The notes beneath the pieces were generated by a model, which did not search any database, was not told the origin of the DNA, and saw only the letters and a program-made list of their open reading frames with translations. From an uncultured Dialister sp. (GTDB lineage Bacteria; Bacillota; Negativicutes; Veillonellales; Dialisteraceae): a stretch of DNA of 64,000 nt. The stretch lies in the NCBI GenBank assembly GCA_934178345.1, contig CAKPQG010000002.1, positions 62,001-126,000 of the forward strand, given 5' to 3'. Position numbers and translations under genes: made by a program. Shown piece by piece: positions 8,085 to 16,251 of the stretch; the stretch's first letter is position 1; each line of letters starts with the position of its first letter.

Positions 8085-8861
8085 ATGGGAAAATTGTATT
8101 TCATTGGCGCAGGCCCTGGAGATCCTGAGCTCATCACGGTGAAGGGACAGCGTCTCATCGCAGAGGCAGATGTCATCATCTATGCCGGCTCTCTGGTAAA
8201 TCCGGAAATCCTGAAGTACGGCAGAAAAGAAGCAGAGATCTACAACAGTGCGACCATGAATCTGGACGAAGTGCTGAAGGTGGAAATCGAAGCCCTCAGA
8301 GCAGGCAAGATGGTCGCTCGCGTACACACCGGCGATCCGGCGATTTACGGCGCGATCCAGGAACAGATGGATGGCCTGCGCGCTGCAGGAATCAAGGAAG
8401 ATCAGTTCTCCGTGATCCCGGGTGTCAGCTCCTTCCTCGCGACAGCAGCTGCACTGAAACAGGAATATACCCTGCCGAGCATTTCTCAGACCGTCATCAT
8501 CACTCGTATGGAGGGCCGCACACCGGTCCCGCCGAAGGAAAAGCTCGCGCTTCTTGCCCAGCATCAGGCGACCATGTGCATTTTCCTCTCTGTCCAGGCG
8601 ATCGATCAGGTCATGGCGACACTGAAAGAGGGCGGCTATCCGGGAGATACTCCGGTCGCTATCGTAGCCAGAGCGACCTGGCCTGACCAGCGTATTTTCC
8701 GTGGCACCATCGACACCATCGCCGATATTCTCCATCAGGCAGGCGTCGTCCGTCAGGCCATGATCGTCGTTGGCAAGGTTCTTGATACCGACTATGAGCT
8801 CTCCAAGCTTTACGACAGCAAGTTCACCACCATGTTCCGCAAAGGAACGGATGGGGAGTAA
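8085..8861 (+). CDS. cbiF: cobalt-precorrin-4 C11-methyltransferase CbiF
   Basis: CbiF methylates C11 of cobalt-precorrin-4. Tetrapyrrole methylase signature motifs are all present: YFIGAGPGDPELITVKG (residues 4-20), VARVHTGDPAIYGAIQEQ near 77-94, and FSVIPGVSSFLATAAAL near 106-122. Length 258 is standard. RBS GAGGAGG lies seven bases before the ATG, 13 bases after cbiT. A repeat block of ~390 bases with a fold-back element fragment separates it from cbiG, so the second half of the cluster may need its own transcription or depend on read-through. Confidence 0.95.
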   Translation: MGKLYFIGAGPGDPELITVKGQRLIAEADVIIYAGSLVNPEILKYGRKEAEIYNSATMNLDEVLKVEIEALRAGKMVARVHTGDPAIYGAIQEQMDGLRAAGIKEDQFSVIPGVSSFLATAAALKQEYTLPSISQTVIITRMEGRTPVPPKEKLALLAQHQATMCIFLSVQAIDQVMATLKEGGYPGDTPVAIVARATWPDQRIFRGTIDTIADILHQAGVVRQAMIVVGKVLDTDYELSKLYDSKFTTMFRKGTDGE

Positions 8862-8914
8862 GGATGGCGGGGATGACTGTTGGTCTCATTCTTCATTCAA
8901 AACAACTTCGCAGA

Positions 8915-9212
8915 GTGAGGAGTTAGGAATGAGGAGTGAGGAGTGGCGGTAGCGGCGCACAATTTATAAAGCGCCGCCAATAGGAGAAAGATCTACAAAT
9001 GCAGAGAGTCGTAGGCATGTAATCATCATGAAGGTGTGTTTCTCTAACTATTTAAGGAGAATAATGACGAAGCAGTGTATAAAAATTCTTATAAAATCTG
9101 ATAATCAGCGTTTCCCTAAATAAGGTCAATGTACAGATCAATATTTGCGGCGCTATATTATTTTTGCGCCGCACCAACACTCCTAACTCCTAACTCCTAA
9201 CTTGTAATAAGA
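8915..9212. repeat. composite repeat block between cbiF and cbiG
   Basis: The block holds GAGGAGTTAGGAATGAGGAG heptamers and GCGGCGCAC...AAGCGCCGCC at the left, then GCGGCGCTATATT...GCGCCGC and CTCCTAACTCCTAACTCC heptamers at the right, mirroring the arrangement at 5478-5716. The central part contains a fold-back element fragment. No coding sequence is visible. Confidence 0.75.
9047..9121 (+). mobile_element. partial fold-back (MITE-like) element
   Basis: CTATTTAAGGAGAATAATGA... through ATAATCAGCGTTTCCCTAA matches the right half of the full-length elements at 14527 and 32296. The left half is missing. Confidence 0.65.
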
Positions 9213-9249
9213 GAAGCGAGAGCCAATATCATTTTCTGGAGTTTATCGT

Positions 9250-10344
9250 ATGAAGTACGCTATTATTTCTGTATCCAAAGAAGGCGCCCAGCTGGGGGCG
9301 CGCGTGAAGGCGGGCATTTCCGGCGAGGGAATCCTGTATGAAAGAAAGGGCAGTGCGAGCGGCGAAGAAGCGGTGTATTTCACCCGCACGCTCGCACTCA
9401 CGGCGGACATTTTCTCCTGCTATGATGGGATCCTTTTCATCATGGCGTCCGGCATCGCGGTCCGCGCCATCGCGCCGCATGTGGTGAGCAAGGCGTCCGA
9501 TCCGGCGGTGCTCGTCATGGATGAGTGCGGGAAACATTGCGTTTCCCTGCTCTCCGGACACCTCGGCGGGGCGAATGCCTGGGCAAGAGAAGTCTCAGCG
9601 GCGGTGGGGGCCGATCCCGTCATCACGACGGCGACTGATGTCCATGACCGCCGCGCGCCGGATGATATCGCCCGCGAGCTGATGATGCGCGTCGAGCCGC
9701 TTGCGGCCTTGAAACCTGTCAATACTATCATCGCGGCAGGGCGCACATTCTGCTGGTTTCTGGATGAGAGCGTCGAAGGGAGCGCATCCATCGCGACGCG
9801 CCTCAAAGAGAAAGGGATCCGCACGGAGTCCTTAGACCGTCTGGATGCCAATGCATTTGACGCATGCGCTATCATTACGGAAAGACCAGTCACTGTGAAG
9901 AAGCCTTTCGTCTGCCTTCGTCCGAAGAATCTTTTCGTCGGCATCGGATGCAAGCGCGGCACCTCCGAAGAGCTGGTGCAGAGCGCATTCACCGCAGCAC
10001 TGGCTCAGGCAGGGGCTTATCCCTACCAGGTAGCATCGCTTGCGAGTGTCGATGCGAAAGCGGATGAAAAAGGTTTGCTTGATTTTGCCAGTTCCATGCA
10101 TCTTCCGATCCATTTTTACAAGGCAGAGGAGCTTAGAAAAATCGCGGAAGAGTATCATTTAGAAAGTTCAAAATTTGTAGAGAAAACGATAGGAGTGGGA
10201 AACGTATGTCAATCAGCAGCGTTAATGGAATCAATGAAGGGAAAAACGCTTCTGCCGAAAACGAAGTTTGTCAGTGCCACGGTGGCGATTGCCCTGGGAC
10301 TATCCGGGTCATCGGCATTGGACCGGGCCATGAAGAAGAAATGA
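9250..10344 (+). CDS. cbiG: cobalt-precorrin-5A hydrolase CbiG
   Basis: CbiG opens the delta-lactone of cobalt-precorrin-5A and releases the two-carbon fragment as acetaldehyde, enabling ring contraction. The 364-residue protein has the N-terminal domain (GILFIMASGIAVRAIAPHV near 58-76, SLLSGHLGGANAWA near 98-111) and the C-terminal domain (NLFVGIGCKRGTS near 227-239, ending GVGNVCQSAALM and KTKFVSATVAIA). Start ATG has GGAG about 11 bases upstream. Its last 139 bases overlap the first part of cbiH in another frame, well beyond ordinary coupling overlap. About 15 residues past the conserved end are encoded over the cbiH core. Confidence 0.93.
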   Translation: MKYAIISVSKEGAQLGARVKAGISGEGILYERKGSASGEEAVYFTRTLALTADIFSCYDGILFIMASGIAVRAIAPHVVSKASDPAVLVMDECGKHCVSLLSGHLGGANAWAREVSAAVGADPVITTATDVHDRRAPDDIARELMMRVEPLAALKPVNTIIAAGRTFCWFLDESVEGSASIATRLKEKGIRTESLDRLDANAFDACAIITERPVTVKKPFVCLRPKNLFVGIGCKRGTSEELVQSAFTAALAQAGAYPYQVASLASVDAKADEKGLLDFASSMHLPIHFYKAEELRKIAEEYHLESSKFVEKTIGVGNVCQSAALMESMKGKTLLPKTKFVSATVAIALGLSGSSALDRAMKKK

Positions 10345-11030
10345 CCCCGAAGGCCATCAAGGCCATGGAAGCTTCCGATATCATCGTGGGTTATAACACA
10401 TACATTGCTCTCGTGAAAGACCTCATCAAAAATAAAGAAGTCGTCGGAAATGGCATGCGCCAGGAAGTCGACCGCTGCCAGAAGGCCGTCGATCTGGCGG
10501 CAGAAGGCCATCAGGTGGCCGTGATTTCCTCCGGTGATCCGGGTGTCTATGGCATGGCCGGCCTTGTGCTCGAGCTCATCCAGAAGCTGCCGAAAGAATC
10601 ACGTCCGGAGTGCGAGGTCATCCCGGGACTTACCGCAGCAAATACGTCTGCTGCCGCGCTCGGTGCCCCGCTCATGCATGACTATGCTGTCATCAGTCTC
10701 TCTGACCTCATGACCCCATGGGAACAGATCAAAAACAGAGCGAAGCTCGCCGCTGAAGGGGACTTCGTCATCGCCATCTACAATCCAAAGAGCCGCGGCC
10801 GCGCGACCTACCTCGATGAGATCCGCGACATCGTCCTCCAGTACAGAAAGCCGGAAACACCGGTAGGCATCGTCAGAAAAGCAGGACGTCCGGGCATGAA
10901 CTGGACGATTTCCACACTGGAAAAACTGCCGGAAGAACATGTCGACATGCAGTCCACCGTCATCATCGGCAAGAGCACCACCTTCGTCGCTGACGGCAAA
11001 ATGATCACACCAAGAGGATATAAAGCATGA
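10206..11030 (+). CDS. cbiH: cobalt-precorrin-3B C17-methyltransferase CbiH
   Basis: CbiH methylates C17 and drives ring contraction. The conserved fold begins only at residue 32 (TIRVIGIGPGHEEEMTPKA), followed by VISSGDPGVYGMAGLV near 102-117 and CEVIPGLTAANTSAAALG near 139-156. The 31 residues before it are not typical of the family and include CQCHGGDC, a Cys/His-rich patch. No ATG, GTG or TTG lies in frame between 10206 and the conserved part, and AGGAGT stands nine bases before ATG 10206, so this start is likely. That makes a 139-base overlap with cbiG. It ends in an ATGA overlap with cbiJ. Confidence 0.92.
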   Translation: MSISSVNGINEGKNASAENEVCQCHGGDCPGTIRVIGIGPGHEEEMTPKAIKAMEASDIIVGYNTYIALVKDLIKNKEVVGNGMRQEVDRCQKAVDLAAEGHQVAVISSGDPGVYGMAGLVLELIQKLPKESRPECEVIPGLTAANTSAAALGAPLMHDYAVISLSDLMTPWEQIKNRAKLAAEGDFVIAIYNPKSRGRATYLDEIRDIVLQYRKPETPVGIVRKAGRPGMNWTISTLEKLPEEHVDMQSTVIIGKSTTFVADGKMITPRGYKA

Positions 11031-11836
11031 TCTGGATCATTTCCGGAACACAGGATGGCCGGGAAATCGGCGCTGCACTCGCAGACCGGGAACAGTCCAA
11101 GCCGGAAGGGGAGCGCCGTGAGATCCTTATGACCGTTGTCAGCCAGTACGGTAAAGTGCTCGCCGCACATAAAGGGCTCGACATCGAAGTAGGGCGCTTC
11201 CGGGAAGAAGACATGCTCCGTGTCATCGCTGAAAAAGGCATCTCGCTCATCCTCGATGCGAGCCATCCCTATGCGGCGATCGTTTCTGAGACGGCCCGCG
11301 CGGCCTGCACCAAGGCAGGAATCGACTACGTCCGCTATGAGCGTGCGGAGATCCCGCTCCCTGACTATGACAAGCTCTATCACGCAAAAGATGAATTCGA
11401 AGCGGCGGATCTGGCCGGTCAGCTCGGAAAGAGCATCCTTTTGACGACCGGATCCAAGACGCTTGCCACCTTCGTAAAGGCGAAAGCGCTGGCAGGCAAG
11501 GAAATCTGGGCGCGCGTGCTCCCGACGTCGAATGTCATCAAAATGTGCGAAGGCCTCGGCATGAGGGCGAAGTACATTCTCGCTCTGCAGGGACCTTTCT
11601 CCTATGAAATGAATCTTGCTATGATTCATGACTATCACGCGGATGTGATGGTCACCAAAAACAGCGGCCTCATCGGCGGCAGCGATACAAAGCTCAAAGC
11701 CGCGATGGACGCCGGTATTTCCGTCATCGTCATCGATAAACCGAAAGCAAAGCTGGACGGCGCTGTGGTCTTCTCGACTGTAGAAGGCGTCCTCAGCTAT
11801 ATGGAGGAACACTATGGATTTCATCAAAAGCCCTAA
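11027..11836 (+). CDS. cbiJ: cobalt-precorrin-6A reductase CbiJ
   Basis: CbiJ reduces the macrocycle of cobalt-precorrin-6A with a nicotinamide cofactor. The N-terminus IWIISGTQDGREIGAALA (2-19) matches the family GTxDGRxLA opening; ILDASHPYAAIVSETA near 78-93 and LLTTGSKTLATF near 139-150 are further signatures, and ITKNSG-like TKNSGLIGGSDTKLKAA near 212-228 closes the fold. Length 269 is normal. ATG overlaps the cbiH stop (ATGA), and the 3' end overlaps cbiC by 23 bases. Confidence 0.93.
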   Translation: MIWIISGTQDGREIGAALADREQSKPEGERREILMTVVSQYGKVLAAHKGLDIEVGRFREEDMLRVIAEKGISLILDASHPYAAIVSETARAACTKAGIDYVRYERAEIPLPDYDKLYHAKDEFEAADLAGQLGKSILLTTGSKTLATFVKAKALAGKEIWARVLPTSNVIKMCEGLGMRAKYILALQGPFSYEMNLAMIHDYHADVMVTKNSGLIGGSDTKLKAAMDAGISVIVIDKPKAKLDGAVVFSTVEGVLSYMEEHYGFHQKP

Positions 11837-12476
11837 GGCCATCGAAGATAAAAGCATGGATCTCATCAATCCATTCATCATGGACATCGACCTCACACCC
11901 GAGGAAGTCACCGTCTACTCCCGTATGATTCACGCCTCCGGTGACGTGGACTACGGACATCTCATCCAGACCAGCAAAGGCGCTGTCGCTGCCGGCATCG
12001 AAGCGCTCGCCAAAGGCTGCAACATCTATACCGATGTGAATATGGTCAAAGCGGGGATCAATAAGAATGCCCTGCATGCGCTCGGAAGCGAAGTCTTCTG
12101 TCGCGTATCCGATCCGGAAATCGTAGCCATCGCCAAGGAGAAAGGCATCGCCCGCTCCATGGCAGCGATGAACTCCTTTGGCACCGATCTCAATGGCTCT
12201 ATCATCGCCGTCGGAAACGCTCCGACCGCTCTCTATGAAGCCATCCGTATGGTCGAAGAAGACGGCATCAAACCGGCACTCATCATCGGCATCCCTGTCG
12301 GCTTTGTCGGCGCCGCTGACTCGAAAGAGCAGCTTGTCCGCCGTGCGCCCTGCCCCTTCATCACCGTCCGCGGCACCAAGGGCGGCAGCTCCATCGTCGC
12401 CTCCTGCGTCAATGCACTGATGTACAATCTCGTAAAGCGCAACAATAACATGCTCTTTGTCGAAGGTAAGAAATAG
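11814..12476 (+). CDS. cbiC: cobalt-precorrin-8 methylmutase CbiC
   Basis: CbiC moves the methyl group from C11 to C12, giving cobyrinate. This protein has 220 residues. The catalytic His lies in YSRMIHASGDVDYGHLI (about 37-53), which is the family signature, and FCRVSDPEIVAIAKEKGIAR and GNAPTALYEAI follow. RBS GGAGG lies within the end of cbiJ. A strong terminator follows. The window's cbi set lacks cbiL, cbiA, cbiP, cbiB and a cobalt chelatase, which must be elsewhere if the pathway is complete. Confidence 0.95.
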   Translation: MDFIKSPKAIEDKSMDLINPFIMDIDLTPEEVTVYSRMIHASGDVDYGHLIQTSKGAVAAGIEALAKGCNIYTDVNMVKAGINKNALHALGSEVFCRVSDPEIVAIAKEKGIARSMAAMNSFGTDLNGSIIAVGNAPTALYEAIRMVEEDGIKPALIIGIPVGFVGAADSKEQLVRRAPCPFITVRGTKGGSSIVASCVNALMYNLVKRNNNMLFVEGKK

Positions 12477-12493
12477 AACTCGTCAAAAGCACG

Positions 12494-12544
12494 AAAAAGG
12501 AGCTGTGAAGAAATGAGGATTCATTTCTTCACAGCTCCTTTTTA
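12494..12544 (+). terminator. intrinsic terminator after cbiC
   Basis: AAAAAGGAGCTGTGAAGAAATGA-N4-TCATTTCTTCACAGCTCCTTTTT is a stem of over 20 bp ending in a T run. A near-identical hairpin follows the enolase-superfamily gene at 59267-59316, and the similarity continues downstream. Confidence 0.9.
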
Positions 12545-12900
12545 CTTTGCTTTCATTTGGTTCAGGGTTCAGGGTTCAGGGGTGAAGTGGCGGCTTTGCC
12601 GCCTTTTTTTAGAAGATGGTATTCTTGTATCGCAGCCTTCCCCTCTAGGTAATGCTATTAAGTTAAGGAAATCGTTAACTATGTAACGTCTTGCTTCCCC
12701 CTTCGGGGGAAGTGCCGAAGGCAATAGGGGCATGCCAGCGGCCATCGAACAATGTTGGATATACCGTAGTGCTGCCCCCTCAGCCCTCCGGGCAGCTCCC
12801 CCGATGGGGAGCCAAGAACGTTCTACCGCTTAACTTAATAGCCTTCCCCTCTAGGGGAAGGTGCCCCGCAGGGGCGGATAGGGTGACTATGGCATGAAAG
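12545..12900. repeat. long dispersed repeat with second terminator hairpin
   Basis: This gap begins with GGTTCAGGGTTCAGGGTTCAGG heptamers and a second hairpin-T run (GGCGGC-TTT-GCCGCC-T7, 12589-12610). It then holds hairpins built on CTTCGGGGGAAG and CCTTCCCCTCTAGGGGAAGG. Most of it matches 59317-59775, and part matches 1-195. No gene is seen. Confidence 0.7.
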
Positions 12901-12955
12901 ACAGTTGGGATAAGGTTTCCCGGTCACTCCTATGAGAGCTGCAAGTCCCTATTCA

Positions 12956-14065
12956 TCAGATCAGTTTTTTGAAATACGGGATCTTCTTGATTCCCCACGT
13001 CAGCACCACGCCGAGCGCGTAGGCGAGGGTGATCCAGATGACGGCATCGAAGAAGGGGAAGCGGTAGAGATAGACCAGAAGGACGCGGGAGAGGATGACG
13101 TGCGTGAGATTTCTTGTGATTTCCTCGAAGAGCATGACGCCGAAGGAGATGCTGCCCAGAAAGACGAGGCGGCGCGACCAGGCATCGGAGATGTGGTGGG
13201 TCATGAAGTACCAGCGGGCAAGGCAAAAGACGAAGGCGGTATTCAGGAAGAGGAAGGAGTCGTAGAAGCGCTCGGAGATGGCTTCGGTCATGCCGCCGGC
13301 GCATACGCCGTGGTAGTAGGTCATGAAGCCTGCGATGGCGGTGCCGGCGAGGGCCGCTAGTCCCAGTTTTACAAGATTTCTTTTCGTCAGCCATGTGTCA
13401 GGCAGTACATGCTCGATCCAGTAGCCAATGAGGAAGTAAAAGGACGGTTCGCTGATCGCGAGGAGCGGATTCACAAAGTAGTTCATCTCCGCGCCGCCCT
13501 TGAAAATGAGAAAGGAGATGACAGGCACGCAGCCGACGAAGAAAAGATTGAGCCCGATTAGGTAAAGATAGAGCTCCTCTGTCATAGCCTTCACCAGTTT
13601 TCTCCAGATGGGGAGCATCAGGAGGAAGCCGATATATATGTATAAGAAATAGTAGGCGGTTGCCATCTGCGAGGAGTAGAGCATCGTGAAGAATTTCGCG
13701 ATGTGCCCAGGGATGGTGAGGGGGAGATTGTGGTAGAACCAGACATAGTTGATGAGGGAGAAGACGAAGATGACCTGCAGGAAGCGCCAGATGCGTTTCT
13801 TGAAGATGGTGGAAATCGGCTCTTCGCGCCCCAGAAGCAGCGCGCCCGAGATCATGAAGAAGATCGGGACTGCGGTCTTCACCCAGAGGGGGACGGCGAG
13901 GTAGAAAGGGTAAAAGAGCGACTCGGGGCGGTGAATGAAAATAGAGAAACCTTCGGTCGCACTATGGGTGAACATGACCAGCCAGATGCAGAGGAAGCGC
14001 AAAAATTCGATGTGAAGCAGCTTCTTCTTCGCAGGCTTTTCAGAAATAGGGGTGGTATTCGTCAT
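12956..14065 (-). CDS. acyltransferase family 3 membrane protein
   Basis: This is a polytopic inner-membrane protein of about 370 residues with roughly ten hydrophobic segments. The opening KLLHIEFLRFLCIWLVMFTH fits the acyltransferase-3 family, whose members transfer acetyl or succinyl groups to surface glycans; the His after the first membrane segment and PIFFMISGALLLGRE near residue 85 are characteristic. Substrate unknown. An upstream in-frame ATG at 14152 would place 29 residues inside a fold-back element. I prefer ATG 14065, which has AGAAGG eight bases upstream. The gene stands alone, transcribed against its neighbours. Confidence 0.8.
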   Translation of the reverse strand: MTNTTPISEKPAKKKLLHIEFLRFLCIWLVMFTHSATEGFSIFIHRPESLFYPFYLAVPLWVKTAVPIFFMISGALLLGREEPISTIFKKRIWRFLQVIFVFSLINYVWFYHNLPLTIPGHIAKFFTMLYSSQMATAYYFLYIYIGFLLMLPIWRKLVKAMTEELYLYLIGLNLFFVGCVPVISFLIFKGGAEMNYFVNPLLAISEPSFYFLIGYWIEHVLPDTWLTKRNLVKLGLAALAGTAIAGFMTYYHGVCAGGMTEAISERFYDSFLFLNTAFVFCLARWYFMTHHISDAWSRRLVFLGSISFGVMLFEEITRNLTHVILSRVLLVYLYRFPFFDAVIWITLAYALGVVLTWGIKKIPYFKKLI

Positions 14066-14098
14066 GGGGAGACCTTCTTTGCTAAAGTATTTATTGTT

Positions 14099-14264
14099 TA
14101 AGGGAACACTGATTAAATCGTTGTCCGACTTGGCTCTTGTATTTTCATGCAAGGCGAGGGATAATCCGACGCGAATAGCGAGCTATTTAAGGAGGGTTAT
14201 GACGAAGCATTGCATGAAAATACATGCCAAATCGGACTCTGCGATTTAATCAGCGTTTCCTTAA
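14099..14264 (+). mobile_element. fold-back (MITE-like) element, full length
   Basis: It begins AAGGGAACACTGATTAAATCG and ends CGATTTAATCAGCGTTTCCTTA. The inside is also largely self-complementary (AATCCGACGCGAATAGCGAG against the right half). It holds no protein-coding gene and lies just upstream of the acyltransferase start. Confidence 0.75.
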
Positions 14265-14280
14265 TCATACCATGGAAAGT

Positions 14281-14500
14281 GAGAAGTGAGAAGTGATGGA
14301 GCTGGGCGTAAAAAATAGAAGCGCCGAGGGTTAGCTCCTTGGGCGGCTCCGTCCACTGATTATGAATGAAAGCTTTGCGCGAATGAGAAATTAGGAATGG
14401 TGGTGCGGCGCATAAAAATCAGAAGCGCCGCGGAGTTTTGATAGCGCTTCGCGCGGCGCATCGTCATTTCGAGCGTAGCCGAGGGTCTTTATTGCAGAAC
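14281..14500. repeat. GAAGTGA heptamers and GC-hairpin repeats
   Basis: AGTGAGAAGTGAGAAGTGAT, a hairpin around GGGCGTAAAAAATAGAAGCGCC, then GGTGCGGCGCATAAAAATCA and GAAGCGCCGCGGAGT, then a CGTCATTTCGAGCGTAGCCG repeat. The last motif recurs inverted near 14746. No gene. Confidence 0.65.
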
Positions 14501-14526
14501 GGTCATCGCCTGATGGGAGGCAGCAC

Positions 14527-14692
14527 TAGGGAAACACTGATTAAATCGTTGTCAGATTTCATTCTTGGATTTTTATACAGAGCAAGGAATCATCTGACGC
14601 GAATAGCGAGCTATTTAAGGAAGATGATGACGAAGCTATGTATAAAAATCCATATGAAATCCGACTCTGCGATTTAATCAGCGTTTCCCTAG
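14527..14692 (+). mobile_element. fold-back (MITE-like) element, full length
   Basis: The ends are CTAGGGAAACACTGATTAAA and TTTAATCAGCGTTTCCCTAG, about 22-bp inverted termini, total ~166 bp. The interior halves pair again over TTTTTATAC and the ACGCGAATAGCGAGCTATTT centre. Flanks read CTAG on both sides; whether TA or CTAG is a duplicated target cannot be told from one genome. Confidence 0.8.
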
Positions 14693-14792
14693 GACATCGT
14701 TTTCCCTCGGCGCATACACGCTGATTCCCGCAGTGCAGTAAAGACCCTCGGTTGCGCTCGGGATGACGATGCCGGAGAAATCCTAGTCATCA

Positions 14793-14945
14793 GCCACTCC
14801 TAATCCCCAATCCCTAATCCCTAGCTACTCGTCCCTGCTTTCAAACTTTAGATGAAGGCAGGCACGTATCATAAGGTTTGACGGCAGGGGAGTCACCAGT
14901 CACCAGTCACCAGTCACCAGTCACTAGTCACTAGCCACCAGACAC
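14793..14945. repeat. TCCCTAA and TCACCAG heptamer arrays
   Basis: CCCAATCCCTAATCCCTAG near 14805 and CAGTCACCAGTCACCAGTCA near 14890-14945, both with a seven-base period. No gene. Confidence 0.8.
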
Positions 14946-14974
14946 TCCAAATCCGGTGACTCTGGCTGCTTCCC

Positions 14975-15003
14975 TTTCCAAATCTATGCCCGTGTGTTAT
15001 AAT
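14975..15003 (+). promoter_or_regulatory. promoter candidate for the ABC importer operon
   Basis: TTTCCA, 17 bases, TATAAT, about 120 bases ahead of the first binding-protein gene. The leader between holds no recognised T-box or riboswitch. Confidence 0.55.
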
Positions 15004-15121
15004 CACTTTAACCCAATGCATAGTACAAGACGCAACCGCTGGTGAGCAAGACGTAGGATGGTATTTTCGGAGGCGGATAGAGAGTCATGTGCTTGCAAAA
15101 TAGAAATGGAGGAAAAGTAGA

Positions 15122-16114
15122 ATGGCAGGTAAAAAATGGAAGAAAATTTTGGCAGCAGGTCTTTGCGGGCTGATGGCTGCCGGTCTCATCGCAGGCTGCG
15201 GCGGCGGTGACGGCGGCAAGAGTGATGCGAAGATGAAGGTCGGGGTGGTACAGATCGTGCAGCATCCGGCACTGGATGAGTCGAACAAAGGCTTTGTCGA
15301 TGCACTGGATGAACAGGGGCTGAAGGACAAGGTCGATATCGATCAGCAGAATGCCCAGGGCGACCAGTCGAATCTGCGCTCGATCGCCAATCGCTTCGTT
15401 TCCGGTAACTACAACCTGATCTGCGCGATTTCCACACCGGCGGCGCAGACAATGGCGAATGCGACGGACAAGATCCCGATCATCTGTACGGCGATCGCTG
15501 ATTTCGAAAATGCGAAGCTCATGAAGTCGGAAAAAGCACCTGACAGCAATATCACAGGCACCCACGACAGAGGTCCGCTGGATAAGCAGGTGGCACTCAT
15601 TCATGAGATCCAGCCGAATGCAAAGAAAGTCGGTATCATTTACAATTCCAGTGAAATCAACTCCGTCATTCAGGCCGATCGACTGAAAAAGGCTTGCCAG
15701 CCGCTTGGCATCGAAGTCGTCGAGCTCACCGTGAACTCAGTGAATGATGTGCAGCAGGTGGCTGAGGGCTTCCTCGGCGGCAAGGTCGATGCGATCTTCG
15801 TTCCGACGGATAATATCATCGCATCATCCATTCCGACACTGATGGCCGTCGCGAATAAGGAAAAGATCCCGGTCTATGGCGCAGAGGTGGGGCACGTGAA
15901 GTCTGGCGTCCTTGCTTCGGAATCCATCAGCTTCTACGATATCGGTCACAGAGCTGGCGAGATGGCAGCAGAGATCCTGAAGGGCAATAAAAAGGTCAAG
16001 GATTTCCCTGTCGAAGGCGCTGACAAATCGAAACTTTACATCAATAAAGCAGAAATGGAAACGCTCGGCATCACCATCCCGCAGTCGGTTCTGGATCGCG
16101 CGGAAATGATGTAG
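15122..16114 (+). CDS. ABC importer substrate-binding lipoprotein (COG2984/TrpX-like)
   Basis: This 330-residue lipoprotein has a signal with lipobox LIAGC (Cys at about residue 22), followed by a two-domain periplasmic-binding fold: KVGVVQIVQHPALDESNKGF near 39-58, ICAISTPAAQTMANAT near 100-115, KKVGIIYNSSEINSV near 163-177, and DAIFVPTDNIIASSI near 222-236. It matches the COG2984 family that works with COG4120 permeases and COG1101 ATPases. Some streptococcal members import tryptophan or tyrosine, but the substrate here is not evident. RBS GGAGG. It heads the four-gene importer region. Confidence 0.85.
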   Translation: MAGKKWKKILAAGLCGLMAAGLIAGCGGGDGGKSDAKMKVGVVQIVQHPALDESNKGFVDALDEQGLKDKVDIDQQNAQGDQSNLRSIANRFVSGNYNLICAISTPAAQTMANATDKIPIICTAIADFENAKLMKSEKAPDSNITGTHDRGPLDKQVALIHEIQPNAKKVGIIYNSSEINSVIQADRLKKACQPLGIEVVELTVNSVNDVQQVAEGFLGGKVDAIFVPTDNIIASSIPTLMAVANKEKIPVYGAEVGHVKSGVLASESISFYDIGHRAGEMAAEILKGNKKVKDFPVEGADKSKLYINKAEMETLGITIPQSVLDRAEMM

Positions 16115-16185
16115 TACAAAGCAGAAATTTGCTAGGAGATAGTGATTCTGTATGTTCCTGGCATAACAAGTAAGGTGTACAAAGG

Positions 16186-16225
16186 AGTAACCTTTTCCAT
16201 GAAAGAGGAAGAGGTTACTTTTCCT
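16186..16225 (+). terminator. hairpin between the two binding-protein genes
   Basis: AGTAACCTTTTCC-ATGAAAGA-GGAAGAGGTTACT is a 13-bp stem (one G-U pair) followed by TTTTCCTT. It could act as a partial terminator or mRNA stabiliser that sets the first binding protein above the rest of the operon. Confidence 0.6.
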
Positions 16226-16251
16226 TGTATAAAAGAGAAAGGAAAACCTCA

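Noticed and set aside
14438..14677. Open frame of 79 codons spanning a fold-back element (similar frames at 14052, 26491, 32265)
   Set aside because: The similar peptides come from copies of the same non-coding element, read in both orientations, without a ribosome binding site.
15004..15121. T-box leader before the ABC importer
   Set aside because: No GGTGG-type T-box, specifier region or terminator is present, unlike the clear case ahead of valS.
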